Positions 25,782 through 33,521 of a stretch of 41,300 nucleotides of DNA are shown here, piece after piece. The notes below the pieces were generated by a model. That model saw only the letters and a list, made by a program, of their open reading frames with translations. It searched no databases and was not told the DNA's origin. Made by a program: the position numbers and the translations under genes. This DNA comes from an uncultured Veillonellaceae bacterium (GTDB lineage: Bacteria; Bacillota; Negativicutes; Selenomonadales; Selenomonadaceae): the NCBI GenBank assembly GCA_902801565.1, contig CADCIX010000031.1, forward strand, positions 1 through 41,300, written 5' to 3'. Positions within the stretch are counted from its first letter, which is position 1; every line of letters begins with the position of its first letter.

Positions 25782-25884
25782 TGTATCAAAAAAGAAAACC
25801 CTTGCAAGGCTTGCCCTGCAAGGGTTTTCTTCTTTTTCTCAGGAAAAATAATACACTTGATACAGAAACGATACACTGGATACG
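25782..25884. repeat. Repeats upstream of the sigma-54 promoter, candidate activator sites
   Basis: Two tandem copies, TACACTTGATACAG (25852-25865) and TACACTGGATACG (25872-25884), lie 20 bases apart. An inverted copy of TTGATACA lies at 25782-25789. The tandem copies lie about 100-135 bases upstream of the expected start, where enhancer-binding activators usually sit. Confidence 0.5.
25795..25828. terminator. Bidirectional terminator after amtB-glnK
   Basis: AAAACCCTTGCA (25795-25806) / TGCAAGGGTTTT (25817-25828), perfect 12-bp stem with T runs on both strands. It separates glnK from the PTS promoter. Confidence 0.9.
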
Positions 25885-25928
25885 CTTTTTCAATACTTAC
25901 AAAAGCATTTCACCCAAAACAGTATCCG

Positions 25929-26303
25929 TTACGTTTCCGGTTTCTCCCCCGGAATATCCATGATGGCCTCCGGGCCGCGATGTCCCGTGCGGATACGGAC
26001 AGCATCCGAAAGCTCGAACACGAAGATCTTGCCGTCCCCCATCTTCCCGGTGCGGAGAACCTTCTGCGCCGTCTCCAGAACCTTCTCCACGGGAATCTCG
26101 CATACAACGGTCTCCAGCTTGATTTTCGGCACCAGATTGACATCATAGGCGCGTCCGCGATAGACCTCCTTGTGCCCTTTCTGCAGGCCGCAGCCATAGA
26201 CCTGGCTGACAGTCATCCCCAGCACGCCGATGGAATTCAATGCTTCCTTGAGTTCCTCCAGCTTGCTCGGCCGCGTGACAATCTCTATCTTTGTAAGCTT
26301 CAT
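25929..26303 (-). CDS. glnK: PII nitrogen regulatory protein (GlnB/GlnK family)
   Basis: 124 residues. The trimeric PII protein binds ATP/ADP and 2-oxoglutarate and controls AmtB and nitrogen enzymes. The T-loop QKGHKEVYRGRAYDV keeps the tyrosine that is uridylylated in proteobacteria. The C-terminal signature GDGKIFVFELSDAVRIRTG is intact. The C-terminus extends slightly (MDIPGEKPET) beyond the classical end. It is encoded 16 bases after amtB, the usual pairing, so it is probably the AmtB-binding GlnK type. GGAGTG precedes the ATG. Confidence 0.95.
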   Translation of the reverse strand: MKLTKIEIVTRPSKLEELKEALNSIGVLGMTVSQVYGCGLQKGHKEVYRGRAYDVNLVPKIKLETVVCEIPVEKVLETAQKVLRTGKMGDGKIFVFELSDAVRIRTGHRGPEAIMDIPGEKPET

Positions 26304-26319
26304 CGATTTTTCACTCCTT

Positions 26320-27696
26320 TTACATTACCGCCATACTGTGCTGCAATTCTGCTGCCTCCTCGGGAGCAGCGAAGGAAGGTGCCCCGGTGAACACAGACGC
26401 CGCATAACCGCGCTCGCCATGCTCCACGATATCGAGACCTGCAATCTCCTCCGTCTCGTCGGCACGAATCTTCGTGAAAAGCGATACCAGCTTGTAGAGC
26501 ACATAGGAACCGACAATCGCCAGCACATAGGCTGCGATCACAGAAATGACCTGTGCCACCAGCAGATCCGACCCGCCGTAGAAAAGACCATCGGCGCCAT
26601 CGGGATTTACCGCCGTCGTCGCCCAGAGGCCCGTGGCAATGGAACCCCAGGTTCCGCCAATGCCATGGACGCCGAAGGCATCCAGCGAATCATCATATCC
26701 AAGACGTTCCTTCAGGACAGCAACCGCTCCATAGCAAACCGCTCCGCCGATCAGGCCGATGGCGATGGAAGGAAGAGGCTCCACAAAACCCGCGGCAGGC
26801 GTGATTGCCACAAGACCTGCCAGACATCCGGAAACTGCGCCCAGGATCGTCGGCTTGCCGCTGCGTATCCACTCGGGAACCACCCATCCAAGAACACCAG
26901 CTGCAGCTGCAGCCTGCGTCACGACAAAGGCATTTGCCGCCAGCTCATTTGCCCCAAGGGCACTGCCGGCATTGAAACCGAACCATCCGAACCAAAGGAG
27001 TGCTGCACCCAATACCGTCATGGGCAGGTTGTGGGGAACCATCGCGGACTTTCCATAGCCGCGGCGCTTGCCCAAAAGAATGCAGATCGTCAGGCCGGAA
27101 ACACCGGACAGGATATGGATGACCAGGCCGCCTGCGAAATCCAACGCACCGAGCTGTGCGAGGAAGCCGCCGCCCCAGACCCAATGAGCCATGGGGTTGT
27201 AGATGAGCACCGCCCAGAGCAGCATGAGCACTGCGAAGGCACCGAACCGCATCCTCTCGGCAAATGCACCCGTGATGAGCGCAGGAGTGAGAGCCGCGAA
27301 CATGCACTGGAAGGCCACGAAGGCAAGCTCAGGAATCGTTGCGCCTTCCATCACCTTCATCCCCACACCGGCAAGGCCAATCTTGCTGAAATCACCGATG
27401 AGGCCCTGCACATCCGGCCCAAAGGCCATGGTATAACCGATCAGAACGAACTCCACGGAAATCATTGCCAGTATGAACATGCTCTGCATGATGGTCGCAA
27501 GCACATTCTTGCTGCGGACCATGCCGCCGTAAAACAATGCCAGCGCAGGAGTCATGACGAACACAAGCGCTGCACTGATGAGCACCCACGCCGTATCTCC
27601 CGCATTGATCGCGCTCTCAGGCTCCGCCGCCATGACAGTCGGCATCGCAAGCAGGGAAAGCGTCGACAGTAAGGGAACTGTAACCTTCTTTTTCAT
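26320..27696 (-). CDS. amtB: Ammonium transporter AmtB
   Basis: 458 residues. It begins with a signal peptide (MKKKVTVPLLSTLSLLAMPTVMA), then GDTAWVLISAALVFVMTPALALFYGGMVRSKN, the conserved start of the Amt channel. Later landmarks are HWVWGGGFL with its pore histidine, DFAGGLVIHILSG and HGIGGTWGSIATG, which carries the second pore histidine. The ATG at 27696 is preferred to one three codons earlier that overlaps the ribosome-binding site. Its transcript passes through a leader with two terminators and two ANTAR-like hairpins (27723-27880), so expression is probably set by antitermination. Co-transcribed with glnK. Confidence 0.96.
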   Translation of the reverse strand: MKKKVTVPLLSTLSLLAMPTVMAAEPESAINAGDTAWVLISAALVFVMTPALALFYGGMVRSKNVLATIMQSMFILAMISVEFVLIGYTMAFGPDVQGLIGDFSKIGLAGVGMKVMEGATIPELAFVAFQCMFAALTPALITGAFAERMRFGAFAVLMLLWAVLIYNPMAHWVWGGGFLAQLGALDFAGGLVIHILSGVSGLTICILLGKRRGYGKSAMVPHNLPMTVLGAALLWFGWFGFNAGSALGANELAANAFVVTQAAAAAGVLGWVVPEWIRSGKPTILGAVSGCLAGLVAITPAAGFVEPLPSIAIGLIGGAVCYGAVAVLKERLGYDDSLDAFGVHGIGGTWGSIATGLWATTAVNPDGADGLFYGGSDLLVAQVISVIAAYVLAIVGSYVLYKLVSLFTKIRADETEEIAGLDIVEHGERGYAASVFTGAPSFAAPEEAAELQHSMAVM

Positions 27697-27722
27697 AAAA
27701 ACCATCCTTCCTACCTACGACG

Positions 27723-27769
27723 AAAAAAGGCGCCCTACGGGAGGAGTATGCTCCTCTCCGCAGGACGCC
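27723..27769 (-). terminator. Leader terminator 2, directly before amtB
   Basis: GGCGTCCTGCGG (27769-27758) pairs with CCGTAGGGCGCC (27740-27729), extended inside by GAGGAG/CTCCTC, then six T. It ends about 27 bases before the amtB ATG, so it must be bypassed for amtB expression. Its 5' arm overlaps the hairpin at 27761-27778. Confidence 0.92.
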
Positions 27770-27778
27770 GTTGTCCCG
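27761..27778 (-). promoter_or_regulatory. ANTAR-target-like hairpin 2 (loop AACGGC)
   Basis: CGGGAC (27778-27773), six-base loop AACGGC (27772-27767), GTCCTG (27766-27761), with one G-U pair. The loop has A at position 1 and G at position 4, the rule for ANTAR-protein RNA targets. It is mutually exclusive with leader terminator 2. Confidence 0.65.
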
Positions 27779-27810
27779 TCGTTGACAGATATGTATGTGC
27801 GCCACAGAAG

Positions 27811-27851
27811 AAAAACAAAAGCCCATGCAGATACTTCTTATCTGCACAGGC
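27811..27851 (-). terminator. Leader terminator 1
   Basis: GCCTGTGCAGATA (27851-27839) pairs over 13 positions with TATCTGCATGGGC (27833-27821), loop AGAAG, then a T-rich tail (27820-27811). Its first three bases are shared with hairpin 1. Confidence 0.75.
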
Positions 27852-27860
27852 TCCGTTGCC
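27849..27860 (-). promoter_or_regulatory. ANTAR-target-like hairpin 1 (loop AACGGA)
   Basis: GGC-AACGGA-GCC: a six-base loop with A at position 1 and G at position 4, as in hairpin 2, but only three stem pairs. Its 3' arm is the start of leader terminator 1. Weak alone; supported by the same layout being repeated downstream. Confidence 0.4.
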
Positions 27861-27881
27861 GTTCATCTGTTGACAGTGCTT

Positions 27882-27910
27882 ATTATAGGACTTCCTCATG
27901 GCTTTGTCAA
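27882..27910 (-). promoter_or_regulatory. Consensus sigma-70 promoter of amtB-glnK
   Basis: -35 TTGACA (27905-27910), 17-base spacer, -10 TATAAT (27882-27887), all perfect, minus strand. Transcription would start near 27875, giving a leader of about 180 bases. Confidence 0.92.
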
Positions 27911-27913
27911 CAG

Positions 27914-27939
27914 GTAAAAAATTGTATACAGGAATACAA
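27914..27939 (-). terminator. Weak terminator after the glutamate synthase operon
   Basis: TTGTAT / ATACAA stem (27922-27927 and 27934-27939) followed on the minus strand by six T. AT-rich and short, so some read-through into amtB is likely. Confidence 0.5.
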
Positions 27940-27949
27940 AATCCTGTCC

Positions 27950-30319
27950 TTATCCAGCCACCTTGCTTCCCGTGCTGTACATCCGTATCGGCTCGGGATT
28001 GTCCTGGATGCTCCAGACACCGCAGGGGCAGACACCGGCACAGATGCCACAGCCGATGCAGCGATCCGGGTCGGAGACATACTCCCAGGAGCCGTCTTCC
28101 TTTTCCACACGGGTAATCGCCTTCTCCGGGCAGGACTCCAGACACATCTTGCAGTCCCGGCAGGTTCCGCAGCTCACGCAGCGGACGTGGTCATCCACGG
28201 GCTCTCCCAAAGAGCAGTGATGGCATTTGTCGAAATAGGCCTTGGAAAGCCTTTCCGCCGGAATCTTCTTCTTCTCGGGGAAGGGAACGGTCTCCCTGCC
28301 CATGACATAGAGATCGGCATACCACGCCGCCTTGCGTCCGTCGCCGATGGCATCCGTGAGGCGTCCCGGCTTGATGGTATCACCGGCCGCAAAGACACCC
28401 GGCAGGATGGACTTGTCCTCCTTTGGCACAAGCCAGCTCCCACGGAATTTCTGGATGCTGTCATCCTCCGGCAGGAAATCCAGCACAGGCTCCTCGCCGA
28501 TGGAGACGATGACCTGGTCAGCAGGAAGGAATGTGCCATCGTTGGCATAGATCCCTTCCTTTGTGATCTTCTGTGTGAAGAAGGGCCAGACGATCTTCCC
28601 GCCCAGACCTTCGATATAATCAATCTCTTCCTTGAAGGCCGCAGGCTTCTGCACGTCCACCGCAATGACGGACTCCGCCCCCATCTCGTAGGCGCCGCGG
28701 CAGGTATCCATGCCGCTGTTGCCCGCGCCGATGACCACGACACGTTTTCCCGTGGCCGGCTTCTCCCCGCGGTTGATGGCCTTGAGGTATTCCAGCCCCA
28801 TGGTCAGATGCTCCACCCCTTCCCAGGGGAAGACGCGGGACTTCGTTCCGCCCGTCGCCACGATGACGGCATCGCTTTCGCTGCGGATGGCATCGAATTT
28901 GGCCCGGTCCACCTTGCAGGAGGAGACAAACTTCACGCCGACGCTCTCGATGCGCTTGAGTTCCGCCTCCAGAAGCTCATGGGAGAGCCTTCCGCGGGGA
29001 ATGACCTGCTCCAGCTTGCCGCCGATATGCTCTGCATCGTCGTAGACCGTGACCTCATGCCCCTTGCGGGCAAGCTGCCATGCCGCGGAAAGGCCGCAGA
29101 CACCGCCGCCGATGATGCCGATCTTCTTGCCCGTCTTTTCCTTGGGCGGGTCCACCTGCAGGAAGGCACTGCGATAGCCAAGGGCACCGATCTGGATGGG
29201 CTCGTCAATGGAGCCGCGGGTACACCCGTCCATACAGGGATTCGGGCAGACCGAGCCGCAGACCGAGCCCGGGAAGGGCGTGTACTCCAGCTCCAGCTGG
29301 AAGGCCTCTTCCTCCTTGCCATCGCGAATGAGGGCATAGCGCCGCTGGGTCGGTATGCCCGTGGGGCAGCTGAACTCGCAGGGCGCCGCATACTTCGCAT
29401 TGTCCCAGCTGGGGACGCGCAGGCGATACAGCCCCGTGGAAATGGTATTGTGGACGACGAAATCATCCTTCGCCACATCGGAGAAAATGCCGCCCTTCAC
29501 CCATGCCTTCTGGCGGAATTCCTTTATGTTCGCAACATCTTTTCCCTGTCCCTTCGCCGCCTTGGAAGCCGCAGCCTTTTCCTCAAAGGTCAGGGGGCGC
29601 AGTTTCTTCCACTGGCTCCAGTCGGAAAGCTCTGCGCGAAGCTCCGGTCTCCCGACTTTCTCAAGGAACTCCTCCATGCCCCCGTCCAGGAAGGCAATGT
29701 CCTCCTCGTCCAGATCGAGGCAGCGGATATCCGAGGGATGGGTAGAGATGGGGCCGCGCACATAGACAAGGCCTCCCACCATGCCCACACAGGCACGCTC
29801 GCCGAGCACCGAGCTGAATTCCTCGCAGTCCACGCCGCAGACCACGGCGCGCCCGCCACCCATGAACTCGAAGGAGAAGGAGCCCACATTCTTGAGCACC
29901 CAAAGCTCCGGTTCCTCATAGAGCGGGTCATGCTTCATCAAGGAGCCGGTACGGGTTCCCGCCCGTCCGCCGATGAAGATCTTGCCCCCGGAGGAGCAAT
30001 GCCCCGCCGTGTCGCCGGCATCGCCGCGAACCGTGATGATGCCGCCGGAATTGAGCCAACCCACATCTGCCGAGGCGGACTCATCCACCAGGATCTCCGT
30101 GTTCGGCAGGCACATGGAGCCCACGCGCTGCCCTGCATTCGTCACATGGAAGAACAGCTTCTTCCCCTCCGGGTGCCAAAGGGGGCCGCCGATATCATGC
30201 TGGCCCGATGCAGCAACCTCAAAATCCGTCTCGCCCTTCCTCACTGCTTCCTCGATGGCAAGCAGGAGGTCCTGCGTGGACATGCGTTCATGCCCTTTCA
30301 TCGTATCTATCTTAAACAT
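27950..30319 (-). CDS. Glutamate synthase GXGXG domain fused to an NADPH-dependent GltD-like subunit with ferredoxin tail
   Basis: 789 residues joining parts that are separate in many genomes. Residues about 10-220 are the GXGXG beta-helix (GGKIFIGGRAGTRTG, GGGRAVVCG, VGGLVYVRG). About 290-400 hold Fe-S cysteines (CEFSCPTGIPTQ, VCPNPCMDGCTRGSID). Then come an FAD-binding motif GIIGGGVCGLSAAW and an NAD(P)-binding motif VVVIGAGNSGMDT. The C-terminus is a two-cluster ferredoxin (CRDCKMCLESCP, CIGCGICAGVCPCG). It supplies electrons for reductive amination of 2-oxoglutarate with glutamine-derived ammonia. The ATG at 30319 has GGAGGGAG upstream and is preferred to a longer frame. Confidence 0.93.
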   Translation of the reverse strand: MFKIDTMKGHERMSTQDLLLAIEEAVRKGETDFEVAASGQHDIGGPLWHPEGKKLFFHVTNAGQRVGSMCLPNTEILVDESASADVGWLNSGGIITVRGDAGDTAGHCSSGGKIFIGGRAGTRTGSLMKHDPLYEEPELWVLKNVGSFSFEFMGGGRAVVCGVDCEEFSSVLGERACVGMVGGLVYVRGPISTHPSDIRCLDLDEEDIAFLDGGMEEFLEKVGRPELRAELSDWSQWKKLRPLTFEEKAAASKAAKGQGKDVANIKEFRQKAWVKGGIFSDVAKDDFVVHNTISTGLYRLRVPSWDNAKYAAPCEFSCPTGIPTQRRYALIRDGKEEEAFQLELEYTPFPGSVCGSVCPNPCMDGCTRGSIDEPIQIGALGYRSAFLQVDPPKEKTGKKIGIIGGGVCGLSAAWQLARKGHEVTVYDDAEHIGGKLEQVIPRGRLSHELLEAELKRIESVGVKFVSSCKVDRAKFDAIRSESDAVIVATGGTKSRVFPWEGVEHLTMGLEYLKAINRGEKPATGKRVVVIGAGNSGMDTCRGAYEMGAESVIAVDVQKPAAFKEEIDYIEGLGGKIVWPFFTQKITKEGIYANDGTFLPADQVIVSIGEEPVLDFLPEDDSIQKFRGSWLVPKEDKSILPGVFAAGDTIKPGRLTDAIGDGRKAAWYADLYVMGRETVPFPEKKKIPAERLSKAYFDKCHHCSLGEPVDDHVRCVSCGTCRDCKMCLESCPEKAITRVEKEDGSWEYVSDPDRCIGCGICAGVCPCGVWSIQDNPEPIRMYSTGSKVAG

Positions 30320-30372
30320 CTTGTTTCTCCCTCCGCGGTCAGTGTCAACCAATCAGCCTGTTTCCCTGTGCA

Positions 30373-32004
30373 TCAGCACACATACTGCAAGCCCAGCTTG
30401 TCCGCCACGGCCTTGTCCGTAGACACAAGGGCGTCGCTTCTGCCGATAGGCAGGGAACTGTTGCCGATGGGCGCCATGAGCTTCTTGAGTTCCGAATCGA
30501 AGGCCAGCACATAGTCCACGATCTTCTGTGCGCCACGATCGATGTCAAGCCGCTTCACGAGGCGCGGGTCCTGCGTGCAGATACCCGTGGGGCATTTTCC
30601 CGTATTGCAGGAATTGCAGCGCCCCTGCTCGTTCCCGACACAGCCCAGAAGCTGGATGAGCACCTTGCCCACGAAGACGCCGTTGGCACCCAGGCACATC
30701 ATCTTGAAGGCATCCGCCGCCGCGTTGCCCGTCATGCCGATGCCGCCGCCGCCATAGAGGGGAATCTGCCCCTGCAGGCCCTGGGCCACCGCAGCCAGAT
30801 AGCAGTCGCGGATCTTCGACACCACGGGATGCCCCGTATGGTCGAGGGAAACCTCGTTGGCGGCGCCTGTGCCGCCCTGTATGCCGTCGATGAAGAACCC
30901 GCCGCAGATCTTGTAGGGATCGCGCAAAAGGTTGTTGTAGACGGAAACCGACGTGGAAGATGCCGCGCACTTGATAGCGACAGGCACACGGAAACCAAAG
31001 GCCGCATTCATGGAAAGATGCATCTTCTGCACACTCTCCTCGATGGAATAAAGGCCCTGATGGTTCGGAGGCGAGGAAAGGGTCGCCTTCGGCACGCCGC
31101 GGATGGCCTGGATGTGCTCCGCAACCTTCGCGCTGGGAAGGAGGCCGCCATCTCCCGGCTTCGCGCCCTGGCCGATCTTGATGAGGATGCCCGCCGGGTC
31201 CGTCACCATATGGGGAATCGCCTTGATGATGCGGTTCCAGCCGAAATGGCCGGAGGCAATCTGGATGATGAAATACTTGAGATACTCCGACTGCAGGAGC
31301 TTCACGGGCATGCCGCCCTCACCGGAGCTCATACGCACGGGAAGGCCATGCTTCTCGTTGAGATAACCCACGGCCAGCGCCACTGCCTCCCATGCACGGG
31401 TGGACAAGGCACCGATGGACATATCGGAGAACACCAGAGGGTAGATCCAGTTCACCGGCGGTGTGCTCTTTTTCTTGACCAGCTTCCCGTCCACCACCTC
31501 GAAGGGCAGTTCCTTGGAGGACAGCACCCGTCCGAAGGGAGCACGGATATCAAAGGTATGTCGCGCCGAATCCAGGGAGGGGTCCGTCATCTGGGAGATG
31601 CGCCCCACCACGATGCTGTCCAGCGTGCGCTGGGCATTCAGGTTCGTGCGGCCGCCCCGCTTGATGGGGCCATTGTCGCGGGAGAGAAGCGTCTTCCTCG
31701 TGTCGGGATTCCGCACGGGATGAATGGCGTTGTTAGGGCATACCTTCTCGCACATGCCGCAGCCACGGCAGAAATCCGTAAGGCTCGCCACCTGCTTGAT
31801 GATGGGCAGGGCCATGTGATGATGCACAGGCTTCGGCTGGCTCTCCTCGGAAACGGTGATGGACTTCTTCTGCACTTCCACCTTGATGGCCTTGAAGGAG
31901 CAGCTTGCCACACAGCTTCCGCACATGGTGCAGCGATCCGCATGGTACTCGATGATCCACGGAAGGTCGTTGACTCCCACGTCCTGTGTCTTTACTGCTT
32001 CCAT
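30373..32004 (-). CDS. Glutamate synthase FMN-binding (catalytic) subunit with N-terminal ferredoxin
   Basis: 543 residues. The N-terminus has two 4Fe-4S clusters (CTMCGSCVASC at about 25-35; CRGCGMCEKVCP at about 80-90). The rest is the FMN and Fe-S barrel of glutamate synthase: SSGEGGMPV, GQGAKPGDGG, GGTGAANEVSLDH, and cysteines CVGNEQGRC...CPTGIC for the 3Fe-4S cluster. It makes glutamate from 2-oxoglutarate and ammonia delivered by the amidotransferase. It overlaps the upstream gene by 13 bases. GGAGGTGA precedes the ATG. This is the archaeal-type arrangement, with separate domains in place of one large GltB. Confidence 0.95.
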   Translation of the reverse strand: MEAVKTQDVGVNDLPWIIEYHADRCTMCGSCVASCSFKAIKVEVQKKSITVSEESQPKPVHHHMALPIIKQVASLTDFCRGCGMCEKVCPNNAIHPVRNPDTRKTLLSRDNGPIKRGGRTNLNAQRTLDSIVVGRISQMTDPSLDSARHTFDIRAPFGRVLSSKELPFEVVDGKLVKKKSTPPVNWIYPLVFSDMSIGALSTRAWEAVALAVGYLNEKHGLPVRMSSGEGGMPVKLLQSEYLKYFIIQIASGHFGWNRIIKAIPHMVTDPAGILIKIGQGAKPGDGGLLPSAKVAEHIQAIRGVPKATLSSPPNHQGLYSIEESVQKMHLSMNAAFGFRVPVAIKCAASSTSVSVYNNLLRDPYKICGGFFIDGIQGGTGAANEVSLDHTGHPVVSKIRDCYLAAVAQGLQGQIPLYGGGGIGMTGNAAADAFKMMCLGANGVFVGKVLIQLLGCVGNEQGRCNSCNTGKCPTGICTQDPRLVKRLDIDRGAQKIVDYVLAFDSELKKLMAPIGNSSLPIGRSDALVSTDKAVADKLGLQYVC

Positions 32005-33098
32005 CTCGTCACCTCCAAATCGTTGTCAATGACAACAATCTCCCTCTCATTGGGATAGATATCCTTCGTCATGTCGCGGTCCGGCAGGATCTCGTTGATA
32101 CCGCAAACCTCAGAGGAAATCGCCACCATGTTCTCGTCGCGCCCCACCACCACGGGACGGAGCTTCTTGGAGTCACAGCAGGTCACCATGCGGCAGTCCG
32201 GCAGCACGCCGATGACCGTGTTGGGCCCGTTGATCTCCAGGTTTGCAAGGGACTGGCGGATTCCCGTCAGGACCTCCTTGTCCTCCCGCTCCTCGATTTC
32301 CTCGAAGGGCAGGGGGGTAATCACATGCTTGTAGTAGCCAAGGGGCCATTGCAGCTCGTGATGGACATAATGCAGCGTATTGAGGAAGCACTGGGAGTCC
32401 GACTCGAACCCAATGTAGCCGCGGTGCAGCGACTTCTGGAACTCCTTGTTCTTCGTGTAGAAGGTGTTCTCCCCGTTGGCGCAGAGGGTGTAGCCCTGCA
32501 GGAAGAAAGGATGCGCCGCATAGCGGACAATGGCATAGTTCGTGTTCTGGCGGCACTGGGCCACGATGGACTTCGCCACGAGGCAGCCATTGTCATCCCA
32601 GAGATGGAAATAGGTAGCGATATCGCTGGGGTCCCCGATTTCCTTCAGAGTCAGCACATCGGGCCAGAAGGAATAGACAAAACCCTGCCCGCTTTCCTCC
32701 AGCAGCTTCCGGAGGGCAAGACGGGTATCCAGAAGAAGGTCCTCCCTCTGGCGCTTCGTCATCTTCTCCGCATCCTCCGGATAATCGTAGTTGCGAAAGA
32801 TATAGTAAGGCATCGCCTGGATATCGAGCCCCGGGCGCTTGTCGGGAATGGGGATCCATTCCGCGAGCTGCACGAAGTTATGGGCATCCATGTAGTTCTC
32901 CACCAGCTGTGCGCCGCGCTGGGTGCATGCCATGGACAAGAGCGGCTTGTCCTTCTGCCCGGAAAAGATGCCATAGAGATCCTGCATCACCATGGCAAAG
33001 CCTGAATTATCATGTCCCTCCTGCTGCGGCAGCATGAGCTTCAATGCCGTCGAGGGCTGGATGGGAACCTTGCTCTTAATGGAGCCGATTCTGCACAT
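31992..33098 (-). CDS. Glutamate synthase glutamine amidotransferase subunit (class II)
   Basis: 368 residues. Cys2 directly after Met is the N-terminal nucleophile of class II (Ntn) amidotransferases. GHDNSGFAM and the later GFESDSQCF...YVHHEL fit the glutamate synthase glutaminase domain. It releases ammonia from glutamine for the FMN subunit encoded next. The C-terminal segment (NGPNTVIGVLPDCRMVTCCDSKKLRPVVVGR...SEVCGI) is the usual end of the domain. GGAGTGG precedes the ATG. Confidence 0.93.
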   Translation of the reverse strand: MCRIGSIKSKVPIQPSTALKLMLPQQEGHDNSGFAMVMQDLYGIFSGQKDKPLLSMACTQRGAQLVENYMDAHNFVQLAEWIPIPDKRPGLDIQAMPYYIFRNYDYPEDAEKMTKRQREDLLLDTRLALRKLLEESGQGFVYSFWPDVLTLKEIGDPSDIATYFHLWDDNGCLVAKSIVAQCRQNTNYAIVRYAAHPFFLQGYTLCANGENTFYTKNKEFQKSLHRGYIGFESDSQCFLNTLHYVHHELQWPLGYYKHVITPLPFEEIEEREDKEVLTGIRQSLANLEINGPNTVIGVLPDCRMVTCCDSKKLRPVVVGRDENMVAISSEVCGINEILPDRDMTKDIYPNEREIVVIDNDLEVTRWKQ

Positions 33099-33141
33099 TA
33101 TTTTCCACTCCTTTTCTTGGGAACCAGAGATACTCTGGCCC

Positions 33142-33492
33142 TTACAGTCCGATGACTTCCGTGAAATAGATCACCGTCACCGTATCCTCCATGAGAATGC
33201 GCCTCTTGTAGATTTTCTCGAAATCGGCAATGAGGTCTTCCCTGGTGGTGATTTCCGGGTTCTGGTTGTCCAGATCCTTGGAGGTCAGGGTTCCCATGGT
33301 CTTCACGCGAACCTTGTCAAGGAAGGCCGTATAGAGCTTCTGTTTCTGCTCCCCCTTCTCCCCCGTGGTGATCCACACAATGGAATTCTCCGGAAATTGC
33401 GCGCTGATATCGCCAAGGCGTACCGTGCATCGCTTGGCGCGCGCAATCAACATCTTCTTATGCTTCTCTTCGCGGAAATTAAGTGCCATCAT
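33142..33492 (-). CDS. ASCH-like (PUA-fold) protein in the glutamate synthase operon
   Basis: 116 residues. The pattern LNFREEKHKKMLIARAKRCTVRLGD, FPENSIVWITTGEK, a strand LYTAFLDKVRVKTMGTLTSKDL, TREDLIADFEKIY and EDTVTVIYFTEV resembles ASCH domains, small PUA-related folds thought to bind RNA. The assignment is from motif reading only. It lies between the ANTAR gene (29-base gap) and the glutaminase gene, so a role in RNA-level control of nitrogen genes is possible but unproven. AGGAGG lies 9 bases before the first of two adjacent ATGs. A small hairpin CCAGAG/CTCTGG follows it. Confidence 0.65.
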   Translation of the reverse strand: MMALNFREEKHKKMLIARAKRCTVRLGDISAQFPENSIVWITTGEKGEQKQKLYTAFLDKVRVKTMGTLTSKDLDNQNPEITTREDLIADFEKIYKRRILMEDTVTVIYFTEVIGL

Positions 33493-33521
33493 AATTGCAT
33501 TCCTCCTAAATAAAGAACCAT

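Noticed and set aside
27554..30514. 986-codon plus-strand frame opposite the glutamate synthase gene
   Set aside because: Antisense shadow. The minus strand carries all Fe-S and nucleotide-binding motifs, and the plus-strand frame has no ribosome-binding site or recognisable domain.
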